This document shows, in pieces, positions 7,269 to 15,400 of a DNA stretch of 36,489 nucleotides (positions are counted from its first letter, which is position 1; each line of letters starts with the position of its first letter). A program made the position numbers and the translations under genes. This DNA is from Hungatella effluvii (GTDB lineage: Bacteria; Bacillota; Clostridia; Lachnospirales; Lachnospiraceae), in NCBI RefSeq assembly GCF_003201875.1, contig NZ_QJKD01000032.1:1-36489 (forward strand), read 5' to 3'. The notes beneath the pieces were generated by a model. It was not told the DNA's origin. It saw only the letters and a program-made list of their open reading frames with translations, and ran no database searches.

Positions 7269-9005
7269 CTAATAGATTCTCTTTGTAAAAACATCGTGAA
7301 GGCGCTCTATGGATACCTTCGGTTTTCTGTCCTCCGTTAAAAGCCCGTTTACCTCCTGCATGACATCCGTCAGCTGGGTATAGCAGAAGCCGTTGAAATG
7401 GCCGCTGCGGATTAAGAATTGCGTAATCGGCTCCAGGATTCCAAGAAACTGTTCCTCATCCTTTACTCTTCCGTAGTACCCCCAGGAACCTTCCGCTCCG
7501 TCTCCTTCAAAAGCAATGCCTCCGTACTCGGTTAAGATAACCGGCTGTCCCTGATAGCTGTTTCCTTCTGCAAACAAGCGGCGGGACTCACAATACGTCT
7601 TTAATACGTTCTCCATATCATCATACTTTTTCTCCGTTTGCGGGAAAAGAGCGTAATCGTGAAGGGCACAGATATCCGTGTCACATACCTGCTCCCAGCC
7701 ATCATTGGCGCTTACGAGGCGGACCGGGTCCATGGCTTTTAACAGGTAAGTCAGCATACGGCAGTAATTCTGCTGCTGTAAATTTCCTCTTATGGACCGG
7801 ACTCCCCAGCTCTCATTGACCGGGACCCAGGTCACGATACTGGGATGATTATAGTCACGTTTAACAAATTCCATCAACTCCCTGGAAGAGGCTTCCATCG
7901 CATTGTCATTAAATTCGTAGGCGCTCGGCAGCTCGCCCCATACCAGAAGCCCCATCTTATCCGCCCAGTAATAGTATCTCGGATCTTCGATCTTCTGATG
8001 TTTTCTGGCGCCGTTAAAGCCCATCGCCTTTGTCAGACGGATATCCTCCTGGATGGCCTCGTCACTTGGCGGCGTTAGTATGGATTCCGGCCAGTAGCCC
8101 TGATCCAGTACCAGACGCTGGTAATAAGGGCTGCCGTTTAAGCTGATAATGCCATTTTCCCATTCAATACTTCTCATTCCGAAGTACGTTGCCACCTCGT
8201 CGGCACACCCAAGTTTACCAGTTATTTTCACAATTAAGGTAATCAGATTCGGCTCTTCCGGCGTCCAGAGCAGCTCTCCACGCCTTATATCATAGTCCGG
8301 GAATGCCAGGCTTAACTTGCCGTAGCCATGACGGCAGGGAATCATCTGCCTGCATAAAAATACGTTTCCATTTTCCAGATAAGCCGTAACCTCTGCATCC
8401 ACCTCTTCATCACAGGAGACAAACACTTCACAGAGAGCCGTCAAATCGCTTAACTGCGGTGTTGCCTTTACTCTCTTTAAATAGCATTTTCCTGCGTACT
8501 CCAGCCAGACACTCTGCCAGATACCGGTAACAGGAGTATACCAGCAGCCGAATTTCTCACCGGTCCATGTCTGTTTTCCTCTTGGCTTGTCGCTGTTTGT
8601 ATCGTCCACGGCCTTTACCGTTACTTGATTGATTCCTTCTTTTACAAGTTCTGTAATGTCAAGTTCAAAAGAAGTATAACCGCCTGTATGGCCGCCTGCA
8701 TAGACACCGTTAATCCATACGGAGGCCTCGGAATCTACTGCGCCAAATTTCAGCAGAAGACGTTTTCCTGTAAGCCTTTCAGCTTCCACAAGGAATTCAC
8801 GGCGGTACCATACCACATCATGGTCCTCCGTCTCTCCAATGGTGCTCATGGACGACTGATAGCAGAATGGAACCGTTATAGTCCGGTCGAACACCGGCTG
8901 ATCGAAGGAAAACTGCCAGATCCCATTTAAAGGACTCCACTCATTTCTCACAAAATCCGGACGCGGAAATTCCGGGCGCAAAACTGCATTCATCTCTGTA
9001 CCCAC
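7269..9005 (-). CDS. GH2 glycosidase (beta-galactosidase/beta-glucuronidase family)
   Basis: A retaining beta-glycosidase of GH2 in three parts: N-terminal jelly roll (SPLNGIWQFSFD, with VWINGVYAGGHTGGYTSFELDIT), immunoglobulin-like middle, and TIM barrel. The acid/base Glu is in VPVNESWG (E398) and the nucleophile in ILTEYGGIAFEG (E493), counting from the start chosen here. At 578 residues it has the compact length of beta-glucuronidases rather than the ~1000 of LacZ. The frame opens at 9026, but that ATG lacks a ribosome site, while AGAGGAG sits 8 nt before GTG 9005, so GTG is preferred. No signal peptide is present. It lies between the importer genes and GH105, suggesting it trims galactose or uronic acid from imported oligosaccharides. 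The sugar specificity cannot be told from this reading. Confidence 0.88.
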   Translation of the reverse strand: MGTEMNAVLRPEFPRPDFVRNEWSPLNGIWQFSFDQPVFDRTITVPFCYQSSMSTIGETEDHDVVWYRREFLVEAERLTGKRLLLKFGAVDSEASVWINGVYAGGHTGGYTSFELDITELVKEGINQVTVKAVDDTNSDKPRGKQTWTGEKFGCWYTPVTGIWQSVWLEYAGKCYLKRVKATPQLSDLTALCEVFVSCDEEVDAEVTAYLENGNVFLCRQMIPCRHGYGKLSLAFPDYDIRRGELLWTPEEPNLITLIVKITGKLGCADEVATYFGMRSIEWENGIISLNGSPYYQRLVLDQGYWPESILTPPSDEAIQEDIRLTKAMGFNGARKHQKIEDPRYYYWADKMGLLVWGELPSAYEFNDNAMEASSRELMEFVKRDYNHPSIVTWVPVNESWGVRSIRGNLQQQNYCRMLTYLLKAMDPVRLVSANDGWEQVCDTDICALHDYALFPQTEKKYDDMENVLKTYCESRRLFAEGNSYQGQPVILTEYGGIAFEGDGAEGSWGYYGRVKDEEQFLGILEPITQFLIRSGHFNGFCYTQLTDVMQEVNGLLTEDRKPKVSIERLHDVFTKRIY

Positions 9006-9066
9006 GTTTTTATCTCCTCTTTGCATACTTAATTTTTGTTGCTTTTCACTCCGCAGAGCATACGCG

Positions 9067-9933
9067 CTATCCCTTTAAGCCCTCCGTGCTGATACCATTT
9101 ACCAGATATTTCTGAAAGAATACGAATATAAGGAAAATCGGGATAATAGACAGCGTAGCCATGGCGAACATGGCGCCCCAGTCAGTAATTGAGGTCGGGT
9201 CTGCAAACATTTTAAGAGCCATCGTTACCGGATACATGCTCGGCTTGTTTAAATACAGAAGTGATCCCATGAAATCATCCCATTTCCACATGAAGGAGAA
9301 GATAGCGCAGGTCACAAGAGCCGGTACAATTAGCGGTATGATAATGCGGATAAAGATATCCAGGTAGCCGCATCCGTCAATTTTAGCAGCCTCATCGAGA
9401 TCCTTTGGAATTCCATATATAAACTGAATAATCAGAAATATAAAGAAAGATCCGCCAAAAAAGCTCGGTACGATCAGGGGCAGGAATGTGCCTACCCAGC
9501 CCAATTTGTTGAAAATAATATACTGCGGAATCATAATAACCTGGAATGGAAGCATCATGGTAACAAGCATGCAGATAAACCAGAAATTACGTCCCTTAAA
9601 CTTCAGCCTTGCAAATCCAAATGCAATAAATGCCGAGGAAAAGACAGCGCCGATGGTTCCCACTGCAGCGATAAAGAAGGAATTTTTAAAGAATGTGGCA
9701 AAGCTGATCTTCGCAAATCCGCGCCAGCCGTTTGCATAATTTTCAAAATGCAATTCCTTTGGAATCAGGCTGCTTGCGCTGCTGAATATCTCATTGTTTT
9801 CTTTCAAGGAGCTCATAACCATCCACAGCAGCGGATAAATCATAGTAAGTCCGCCTAAAATAACCAAGATTGTGGTTATCACCTGTCCGGCGCTGACTTT
9901 TTCCTGTGTTTTTACGGAAATGTTATGTTTCAT
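9067..9933 (-). CDS. CUT1 sugar ABC permease, MalG/YesQ type (locus 1)
   Basis: A 288-residue inner-membrane permease with six predicted helices and the cytoplasmic ATPase-docking EAA loop EAAKIDGCGYLDIFIRIIIP (181-200). It pairs with the MalF-type permease before it. The frame opens with a GTG at 9942 overlapping the upstream TGA (GTGA), and two more in-frame ATGs follow; ATG 9933 is best placed, 8 nt after AAGGG. The GH2 gene follows after 61 nt. Resemblance to B. subtilis YesQ fits a rhamnogalacturonan-type oligosaccharide importer, but the substrate is inferred. No ATPase gene accompanies it. Confidence 0.9.
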   Translation of the reverse strand: MKHNISVKTQEKVSAGQVITTILVILGGLTMIYPLLWMVMSSLKENNEIFSSASSLIPKELHFENYANGWRGFAKISFATFFKNSFFIAAVGTIGAVFSSAFIAFGFARLKFKGRNFWFICMLVTMMLPFQVIMIPQYIIFNKLGWVGTFLPLIVPSFFGGSFFIFLIIQFIYGIPKDLDEAAKIDGCGYLDIFIRIIIPLIVPALVTCAIFSFMWKWDDFMGSLLYLNKPSMYPVTMALKMFADPTSITDWGAMFAMATLSIIPIFLIFVFFQKYLVNGISTEGLKG

Positions 9934-9938
9934 GCGCA

Positions 9939-10850
9939 TCACCCTTCCTTCGATTCATTGTATACCCACCTGGTTGACGATTGAAAGATGAGAGCCGTCA
10001 TGATCCCAATTACCACGAGCATAAACCAGGCCATGGCGCTGGCATATCCCATCTCATGAAACTCGAAGGCCCTTTGATACTGGTAAACACAGTAGAAACG
10101 GGTTGAATCCCTGGGGCCGCCATTGGTAATTACGAAACTCTGTGTAAAGGCCATAAACGCATTAATCGTCTGCTGCACCAGATTAAAGAATAGAACCGGC
10201 GTCAGCATGGGAAGCGTAATGCTTATGAACTGTCTGAACCTGGAGCCTCCGTCTACGGTAGCTGCCTCATAAAGACTGGCCGGAATCTGCTTTAAGCCCG
10301 CAAGAAAGATCAGCATGGAAGAACCGAACTGCCATACGGCGAGGATAATCAGGGTCCAGATGGCTGTATCCTTTCTTCCCAGCCACGCAATATCGCCCGG
10401 CAGCCCCACCAGAGCCATAAGAGCATTTATGACACCGTCGCTGGCAAACAGTCTTCTCCATAAAACGGCTACGGCGATACTTCCGCCCATGATGGAAGGC
10501 AGGTAGTAGACCCCTCTCATAAAGCCTGTAAAACGAGTATTTTTTAAGAACAGCATGGCAACAGCCAGTGCCATAATCAGCTTTAGAGGAACCGATACTG
10601 CTGCGTAGAAGAATGTGACTCCGAAGGTTTTCCAAACCTTCGGGTCAGCCGTAAACATTCTTATGTAATTTTGGAGTCCAATAAATTTCGGACTTCCCAA
10701 AACATCGTATTCTGTAAAAGAAAGATATAAAGAAATCAGAATGGGAACCGCGGAGAATGCCAGAAAACCGATAATAAATGGCATAATAAACAGATATCCC
10801 GCAACTGCTTCTCTTCTTACTGCGGAGTTCATCCGCTTTTCATTTTTCAT
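9939..10850 (-). CDS. CUT1 sugar ABC permease, MalF/YesP type (locus 1)
   Basis: A 303-residue permease with six helices and EAA loop EAATVDGGSRFRQFISITLP (195-214). The YYLPSIMGGS and WQFGSSMLIFLAGLK segments are nearly identical to those of the locus 2 permease at 32329-33258, so the two transporters are paralogues. The frame is open to 10886, but AGGAGG 7-10 nt before GTG 10853/ATG 10850 sets the start there. The stop overlaps the MalG-type gene. It follows the solute-binding gene after 45 nt in the same operon. Confidence 0.9.
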   Translation of the reverse strand: MKNEKRMNSAVRREAVAGYLFIMPFIIGFLAFSAVPILISLYLSFTEYDVLGSPKFIGLQNYIRMFTADPKVWKTFGVTFFYAAVSVPLKLIMALAVAMLFLKNTRFTGFMRGVYYLPSIMGGSIAVAVLWRRLFASDGVINALMALVGLPGDIAWLGRKDTAIWTLIILAVWQFGSSMLIFLAGLKQIPASLYEAATVDGGSRFRQFISITLPMLTPVLFFNLVQQTINAFMAFTQSFVITNGGPRDSTRFYCVYQYQRAFEFHEMGYASAMAWFMLVVIGIMTALIFQSSTRWVYNESKEG

Positions 10851-10895
10851 CACTGCGCCACCTCCTGGCCGCCAGCCCCTTTGCAAGAGTCTGAA

Positions 10896-12266
10896 TTATT
10901 CTGCCGCACCCTTTTGAAGCAGTTCAGTCGCCTGCTCATAGAAGCTACGAGCCGCTTCTTCCGGAGTAATCTCCTTGTAACGAACTGCATCTGCCAGATC
11001 GCTGATCAATTTGCCGATTTCCGCCGATGCAGGAGGGAACGGAGGATCGATTTCCGTAGCTACTTTTGCAACCTCCGCCACATAAGCATTGATTCTTCCA
11101 GTGCACTCATCTACTACTCCATTAACAGCTTCTGTCACAACACTGGAGATCGGCACGCCTCTCTCTCCCTTTAAGGCTTCTGTGTTAGCCTCTACAGAGT
11201 TTGTCAGGAAGTTGATGACATCTGCCGCAATTTCCGGATTTTCAGAGTCTTTCGTCACACTATAAAACTGAGACGGCTTAATGAAGATCGGCTGTTGAAC
11301 TGCATCTGCTTCTGTCGGGTACATATAAATATCGTACTGTACATCATCTTCGCACTGGGCAATGGTATTGACAATCATGTTGGAGTTGGTCAGCTGGCAC
11401 CACTCTTTTCCTGCTGCAAAGTTGCTTAACTGATTGGTAGATGATTCTGCCATGACCTCCGGGGAAACATGAAAGCCCTCATCAAGCGTCTCCTTCAGTC
11501 TGGTGTAATAACGAAGGGCTACCGTATCATCCGGCATTCCGAGTGCTGTTCCGTCTTTCGTAAACATAGTCTGTCCAAGGGCTCTTGCCATAAACAGCAT
11601 GGACTGTTCATCGTTGCTTGGAATCGCGATCTGCTGGCCGGTTTTTTCATAAATCGTTTTTGCAGCTGCAAAGAACTCTTCATAGGTTGGCTGTTTGGGA
11701 AGTGTTACACCAGCTTCTTCCATTACTGCGGTATTAACTAACAGCGCTTTTGCATTGGTTCCTGCTACAATGGCGTAGGTACCTCCATCGATTTCACCAC
11801 TCTTCATAATACTGTCTGGTACGTTAGTGGTATCAATCACACCACTTTCAATGTATTGATTCAAGTCTACTAACTGCCCTTTTTCCTGATACTGGCTTAA
11901 GAATGCATAATCCATTTGAATAATATCCGGAAGATTTCCTCCTGCCGCCTGTGTAGCCAGTTTATCCCAGTAACCATTCCAGTCAGAGAACTCCACTTCA
12001 AATTTTACTTCCGGATGCTCTGCTTCATACATCTCAAGAGCCTTAACGGTTCCGTCATTTCTGGTCTGATTTCCCCACCAGCATACACGGATTACGGTCT
12101 GTCCCTCCGCTGCTGCCCCTTTCGTTGTTTCAGCATTTCCTGCTGTCGTCCCTTCTGCAGTTCCTTCTGCCACTTTTTCCGAATCCTTAGAACCACACCC
12201 TGTCAACATGCCCGCTGCAAGGACACTCATCATAGCAAGTGCTGCTACACGCTTCCAAACTTTCAT
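10896..12266 (-). CDS. Sugar ABC solute-binding lipoprotein (locus 1)
   Basis: A family 1 extracellular solute-binding protein of 456 residues. It begins with a lipoprotein signal peptide ending in LTGC, so Cys24 is lipidated and the protein sits on the outer face of the membrane. A low-complexity Thr/Ala/Glu linker follows, then the binding fold starting VIRVCWWGNQTR. This WWG opening is shared with the locus 2 protein and with YesO-like binders. ATG 12266 is chosen; a TTG three codons upstream lacks better spacing from GGAGAGAGG. It is the first gene of the operon, so it takes the full output of the promoter at about 12315. Ligand inferred: uronic-acid-containing oligosaccharides. Confidence 0.9.
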   Translation of the reverse strand: MKVWKRVAALAMMSVLAAGMLTGCGSKDSEKVAEGTAEGTTAGNAETTKGAAAEGQTVIRVCWWGNQTRNDGTVKALEMYEAEHPEVKFEVEFSDWNGYWDKLATQAAGGNLPDIIQMDYAFLSQYQEKGQLVDLNQYIESGVIDTTNVPDSIMKSGEIDGGTYAIVAGTNAKALLVNTAVMEEAGVTLPKQPTYEEFFAAAKTIYEKTGQQIAIPSNDEQSMLFMARALGQTMFTKDGTALGMPDDTVALRYYTRLKETLDEGFHVSPEVMAESSTNQLSNFAAGKEWCQLTNSNMIVNTIAQCEDDVQYDIYMYPTEADAVQQPIFIKPSQFYSVTKDSENPEIAADVINFLTNSVEANTEALKGERGVPISSVVTEAVNGVVDECTGRINAYVAEVAKVATEIDPPFPPASAEIGKLISDLADAVRYKEITPEEAARSFYEQATELLQKGAAE

Positions 12267-12314
12267 AATCGTCAACCTCTCTCCTTCATGATTTTGATTT
12301 TCGCTGCTGGTAAA

Positions 12315-12381
12315 ATCATATCACGCTTTTTCGTACATTTTAATCAAATTTCTTTACCTGTTTTGTTCAATTTCATTACCT
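12315..12381 (-). promoter_or_regulatory. Locus 1 operon promoter with 22-bp-phased direct repeats
   Basis: On the minus strand a -10 TATGAT (12320-12315) has no good -35, as expected of an activated promoter. Upstream lie two direct repeats, AGGTAATGAAATTGA (12381-12367) and AGGTAAAGAAATTTGA (12359-12344), whose starts are 22 bp apart. Relative to a start site near 12308 they cover about -36 to -73, the usual place for an AraC-type activator dimer. The response regulator at 14269-15285 is the natural candidate. The kinase gene promoter on the other strand was not resolved. Confidence 0.55.
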
Positions 12382-12476
12382 TTTACACAATCAGCCTGTA
12401 CTTTCGGCCAAAATCATGCTATATTACAAACCAAACACAGGATATAATCCGGCATTTTATACAGGGGATACCGCTT

Positions 12477-14255
12477 ATGAAGCTTCCGCATTTTACATAT
12501 TCGTTTAACGATCTAAAACTAAAACACAGACTGATACTTATTATTATCGTTGTGGCCGCTACCATTACCGGTTTTACTTTATTTGGGTTCAGTTATGTCA
12601 TCAACCAGTATAACAAACTTCTGTATAGCCAGACCGCCAACTCGCTTTCCTTCGTCTCTGACGAATTCATGTATCAGCTGGAAAGCATTGAGACAGTCTC
12701 CTCCTATATCGCTTACGGTTCCGCCTTTCAGGAAAACCTGGACGTCTGCAGCACCTCCAAATCGTCGCCGCTTCCTGCGCAAAAGGCAAAAAATGAAATT
12801 ATTGCTATCTTTAACCAGTATTATACGTCTGACATGGTTCATCTAACTACCCTTACGCCTAATGGAAAGAAAATCTGGTGGGGAAAAACAAGCTATTCTG
12901 AATCGGAGGAAGCCACTGGGCGTCTGATGGAGGCATGTGACAATGCCAACGGGCGCCTGGTCTGGCGTCCTTCCGAAAAAGGTGCCCGCCTTCTCTGCGC
13001 CCGCAAAATACTGAAGGTAAAAAATTTAAGTTTAAAACCCATGGGATATTTAATCATTGAAATTGACTTGCAGGATACGGTACAGGACATCTTAAAGTCC
13101 CGCTATTCCAACGGTCAGCATTTTGATTTGTTCATCAGCAGCGGTGAACAGCTGATCTATCCGGCCGACAATGAAAGCTATCTCCGTCATTACCAGAAGC
13201 TTTTCTCGGATACCCAGCCCTACGCCATTAAAAATATTGACGGCAGGCGCATGTTTATAACCTTTGCAAAACTGCCGGTTGAAAACGGAACGTGGCGGAT
13301 CTCCCTGGCTGTTCCCTATGATAATATTTTCCATTCTATTAACCGGTTGATTCCTGTGTTCGTGTTTTCTCTGATTCTGTCGATTTCTATTGCTACATTT
13401 CTGGCCGGACGCATTGTAAAAAATATTTCCTATCAGTTCAACATGCTGGTGGAAAAAATGGAACGGATAAAAAAAGAGGGAATTATGAAACCGCAGGCTG
13501 CACTGACGCCATCCACCAACAGTCAGGACGAAATGACCATTTTAAACGCATCCTTTGATCAGATGGTTGTAGAGTTAAAAAAGCTAATTGAGGACAGCTA
13601 TGTAAATGAGCTTCTCATTACCCAGGCAAAGCTTAAGGCACTGGAGCAGCAGGTAAATCCGCATTTCCTCTACAACACCTTAAACAGTATTAACTGGTTG
13701 GCTAAGAGAGCTGGGTCAAAGGATATATCCACCATTGCCCAGTCCCTGGGAAGTATGCTTCAGAGCACATTGAATAACCAGGAAAATATGATTTCCATTG
13801 AAAAAGAGCTGGAAATCGTATCCTGCTACGTTAAGATCCAGCAGATCCGGTTTGACGACCTGGTAGTAGAAATGAACATTGACCCGTCCGCACTGGAATC
13901 AGAGCTACCAAAGATGACCATCCAGCCTTTGGTGGAGAATGCCATACTCCATTCCCAGGAGGAACCGCAGGATGAATACGTGATCCGTCTGTCCGTTACG
14001 GAGGAAAACAACACGCTCATAAAGGTGCAGGTGGAAAACAGCGGTTCCTTCATCGATACCCGGATTCTGGAGCATCTAAAGGATCAGACGGTGAAACCGA
14101 AAGGAAATGGAATCGGCCTCCTGAATATCGATTCCCGCCTCCGCATCCTGTTCGGAGACGATTACCACTTAAATTTTGATAACAGAAATAATATGGCCAT
14201 TGTATCATTTTCAATTCCCAGGAAGGCAGAAGCCTCCTCTTCTGACCTATCGTGA
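12477..14255 (+). CDS. Sensor histidine kinase, YesM type (locus 1)
   Basis: A 592-residue membrane kinase. Helix 1 is at ~18-40, an extracellular sensing region of ~250 residues follows, helix 2 is at ~291-311, then a HAMP-like linker, and a His_kinase/HATPase pair. The phospho-acceptor is His396 in QQVNPHFLYNTLNS, the ATP-binding N-box is IQPLVENAI (N488) and the G-box is GNGIGLLN. The frame is open far upstream (to 11916, antisense to the binding-protein gene), but AGGGG 9 nt before ATG 12477 and the membrane-kinase N-terminus fix the start. The response regulator follows after 13 nt. It likely senses a saccharide or the loaded binding protein and controls the divergent operon. Confidence 0.92.
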   Translation: MKLPHFTYSFNDLKLKHRLILIIIVVAATITGFTLFGFSYVINQYNKLLYSQTANSLSFVSDEFMYQLESIETVSSYIAYGSAFQENLDVCSTSKSSPLPAQKAKNEIIAIFNQYYTSDMVHLTTLTPNGKKIWWGKTSYSESEEATGRLMEACDNANGRLVWRPSEKGARLLCARKILKVKNLSLKPMGYLIIEIDLQDTVQDILKSRYSNGQHFDLFISSGEQLIYPADNESYLRHYQKLFSDTQPYAIKNIDGRRMFITFAKLPVENGTWRISLAVPYDNIFHSINRLIPVFVFSLILSISIATFLAGRIVKNISYQFNMLVEKMERIKKEGIMKPQAALTPSTNSQDEMTILNASFDQMVVELKKLIEDSYVNELLITQAKLKALEQQVNPHFLYNTLNSINWLAKRAGSKDISTIAQSLGSMLQSTLNNQENMISIEKELEIVSCYVKIQQIRFDDLVVEMNIDPSALESELPKMTIQPLVENAILHSQEEPQDEYVIRLSVTEENNTLIKVQVENSGSFIDTRILEHLKDQTVKPKGNGIGLLNIDSRLRILFGDDYHLNFDNRNNMAIVSFSIPRKAEASSSDLS

Positions 14256-14268
14256 AAGGAGTATTACT

Positions 14269-15285
14269 ATGCATAAATTACTAATTGCAGACGACGAAAA
14301 ACTTATCCGTGAAGCCATTGTGGAATTAATCGACTGGGAGGCCCTGGATATCCAGATTACCGCAAGCTGTAAAAATGGCATGGAAACCCTGGATGCAATC
14401 ATGGATACGGCACCGGATATCGTAATGACCGACATCCGCATGCCCGGATTGGACGGACTGGACTTAATTGAGAAGCTCCAAAGCCTGGATTCTCATATCC
14501 AATTCATCATTCTCACCGGATACCCGGAATTCGACTACGCACGCCGTGCAATAAAATACGGTGTTCGTGAATACTTATTAAAGCCCATCAGTGAGGAGGC
14601 GATTATAGAGGCTGTAAACCACGTAAAAAAGTCTCTCCCGGTCTACAGTAATCCCGGTATTGCCGATCTGGTATCCCGTCTTTTAGTCTGCCGCCAGGAA
14701 GGGAATACAGAACAGGCCCGGCTGCTGTTAGACCACTTTTTTACTCATTTTGCCAAACCGGCAGAGCTGCGCCCTGTCGGCCTTAATCTGCTAATGGAGC
14801 TTCATACCCAATTCCTGCCGCCTTCCGCCGAAGACCTGTCTCATTTTGCGGAACAGATCCTGAGCGAACAGAATGTGATGAATTTGAGAGACATTATCAG
14901 CAGACAGATTATAAGCCTTCTGTTTACCGACAGCAAACAGAAATCTGCTTTTGCGAAAACGTCTCTTGCCGATACAGTGAAGGCTTATGTGTCCGCTCAC
15001 TTAGACGATGAAAACCTTTCATTAAAATACATTGCTGAAAACCTGCTGTACATCAATGTCAGCTATCTGAGCCGAACCTTTACGAAGCAGTCCGGTGAGA
15101 AATTTTCCAATTACATAAACCGAAGCCGCATCGAGAAAGCCCAGAGACTTCTGCGCCAGAGCGGCGCCGATCACATTCACGTCATCGCGGAAGCTGTGGG
15201 ATTCGGCAGCAATCCCCAATATTTCAGCCAGGTATTTAAAAAATATACAGGCTCTACGCCGTCACAATTTGCAGAGAATAAATAG
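14269..15285 (+). CDS. AraC-type response regulator, YesN type (locus 1)
   Basis: A 338-residue regulator. The receiver domain (1-~120) has acidic pocket D8/D9, phospho-acceptor D55 (VMTDIRMPGLDG) and K105. A middle linker of ~110 residues follows, then an AraC double helix-turn-helix (~235-338: SLKYIAENLLYINVSYLSRTF and VIAEAVGFGSNPQYFSQVFKKYTGSTPSQF). Perfect AAAGGAG lies 7 nt before the ATG. It should be phosphorylated by the kinase just upstream and activate the divergent importer/glycosidase operon; the 22-bp direct repeats at 12344-12381 are the proposed site. Confidence 0.92.
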   Translation: MHKLLIADDEKLIREAIVELIDWEALDIQITASCKNGMETLDAIMDTAPDIVMTDIRMPGLDGLDLIEKLQSLDSHIQFIILTGYPEFDYARRAIKYGVREYLLKPISEEAIIEAVNHVKKSLPVYSNPGIADLVSRLLVCRQEGNTEQARLLLDHFFTHFAKPAELRPVGLNLLMELHTQFLPPSAEDLSHFAEQILSEQNVMNLRDIISRQIISLLFTDSKQKSAFAKTSLADTVKAYVSAHLDDENLSLKYIAENLLYINVSYLSRTFTKQSGEKFSNYINRSRIEKAQRLLRQSGADHIHVIAEAVGFGSNPQYFSQVFKKYTGSTPSQFAENK

Positions 15286-15315
15286 GCTGCTCCCGCCGTA
15301 CTTTACCTGACGCCG

Positions 15316-15355
15316 CGCAAAAGCCCCGAAACCTTTTGCGGTCCGGGGCTCTATC
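15316..15355. terminator. Bidirectional terminator between response regulator and GH3
   Basis: AGCCCCG (15322-15328) pairs with CGGGGCT (15344-15350), stopping the plus-strand regulator gene and the minus-strand GH3 gene, which converge here. A second stem, CGCAAAAG (15316-15323)/CTTTTGCG (15333-15340), overlaps the first and cannot form at the same time. The T-tracts are weak on the plus side and TTTTG on the minus side. Confidence 0.65.
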
Positions 15356-15400
15356 ATATCATGTTCCTGTATTATGTTCCTGTATCGTACTCCTGTTATA

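Noticed and set aside
11916..12476. Long in-frame upstream extension of the locus 1 histidine kinase (779-codon frame)
   Set aside because: It runs antisense to the binding-protein gene and through its promoter; a ribosome site and normal membrane-kinase N-terminus are found at 12477.
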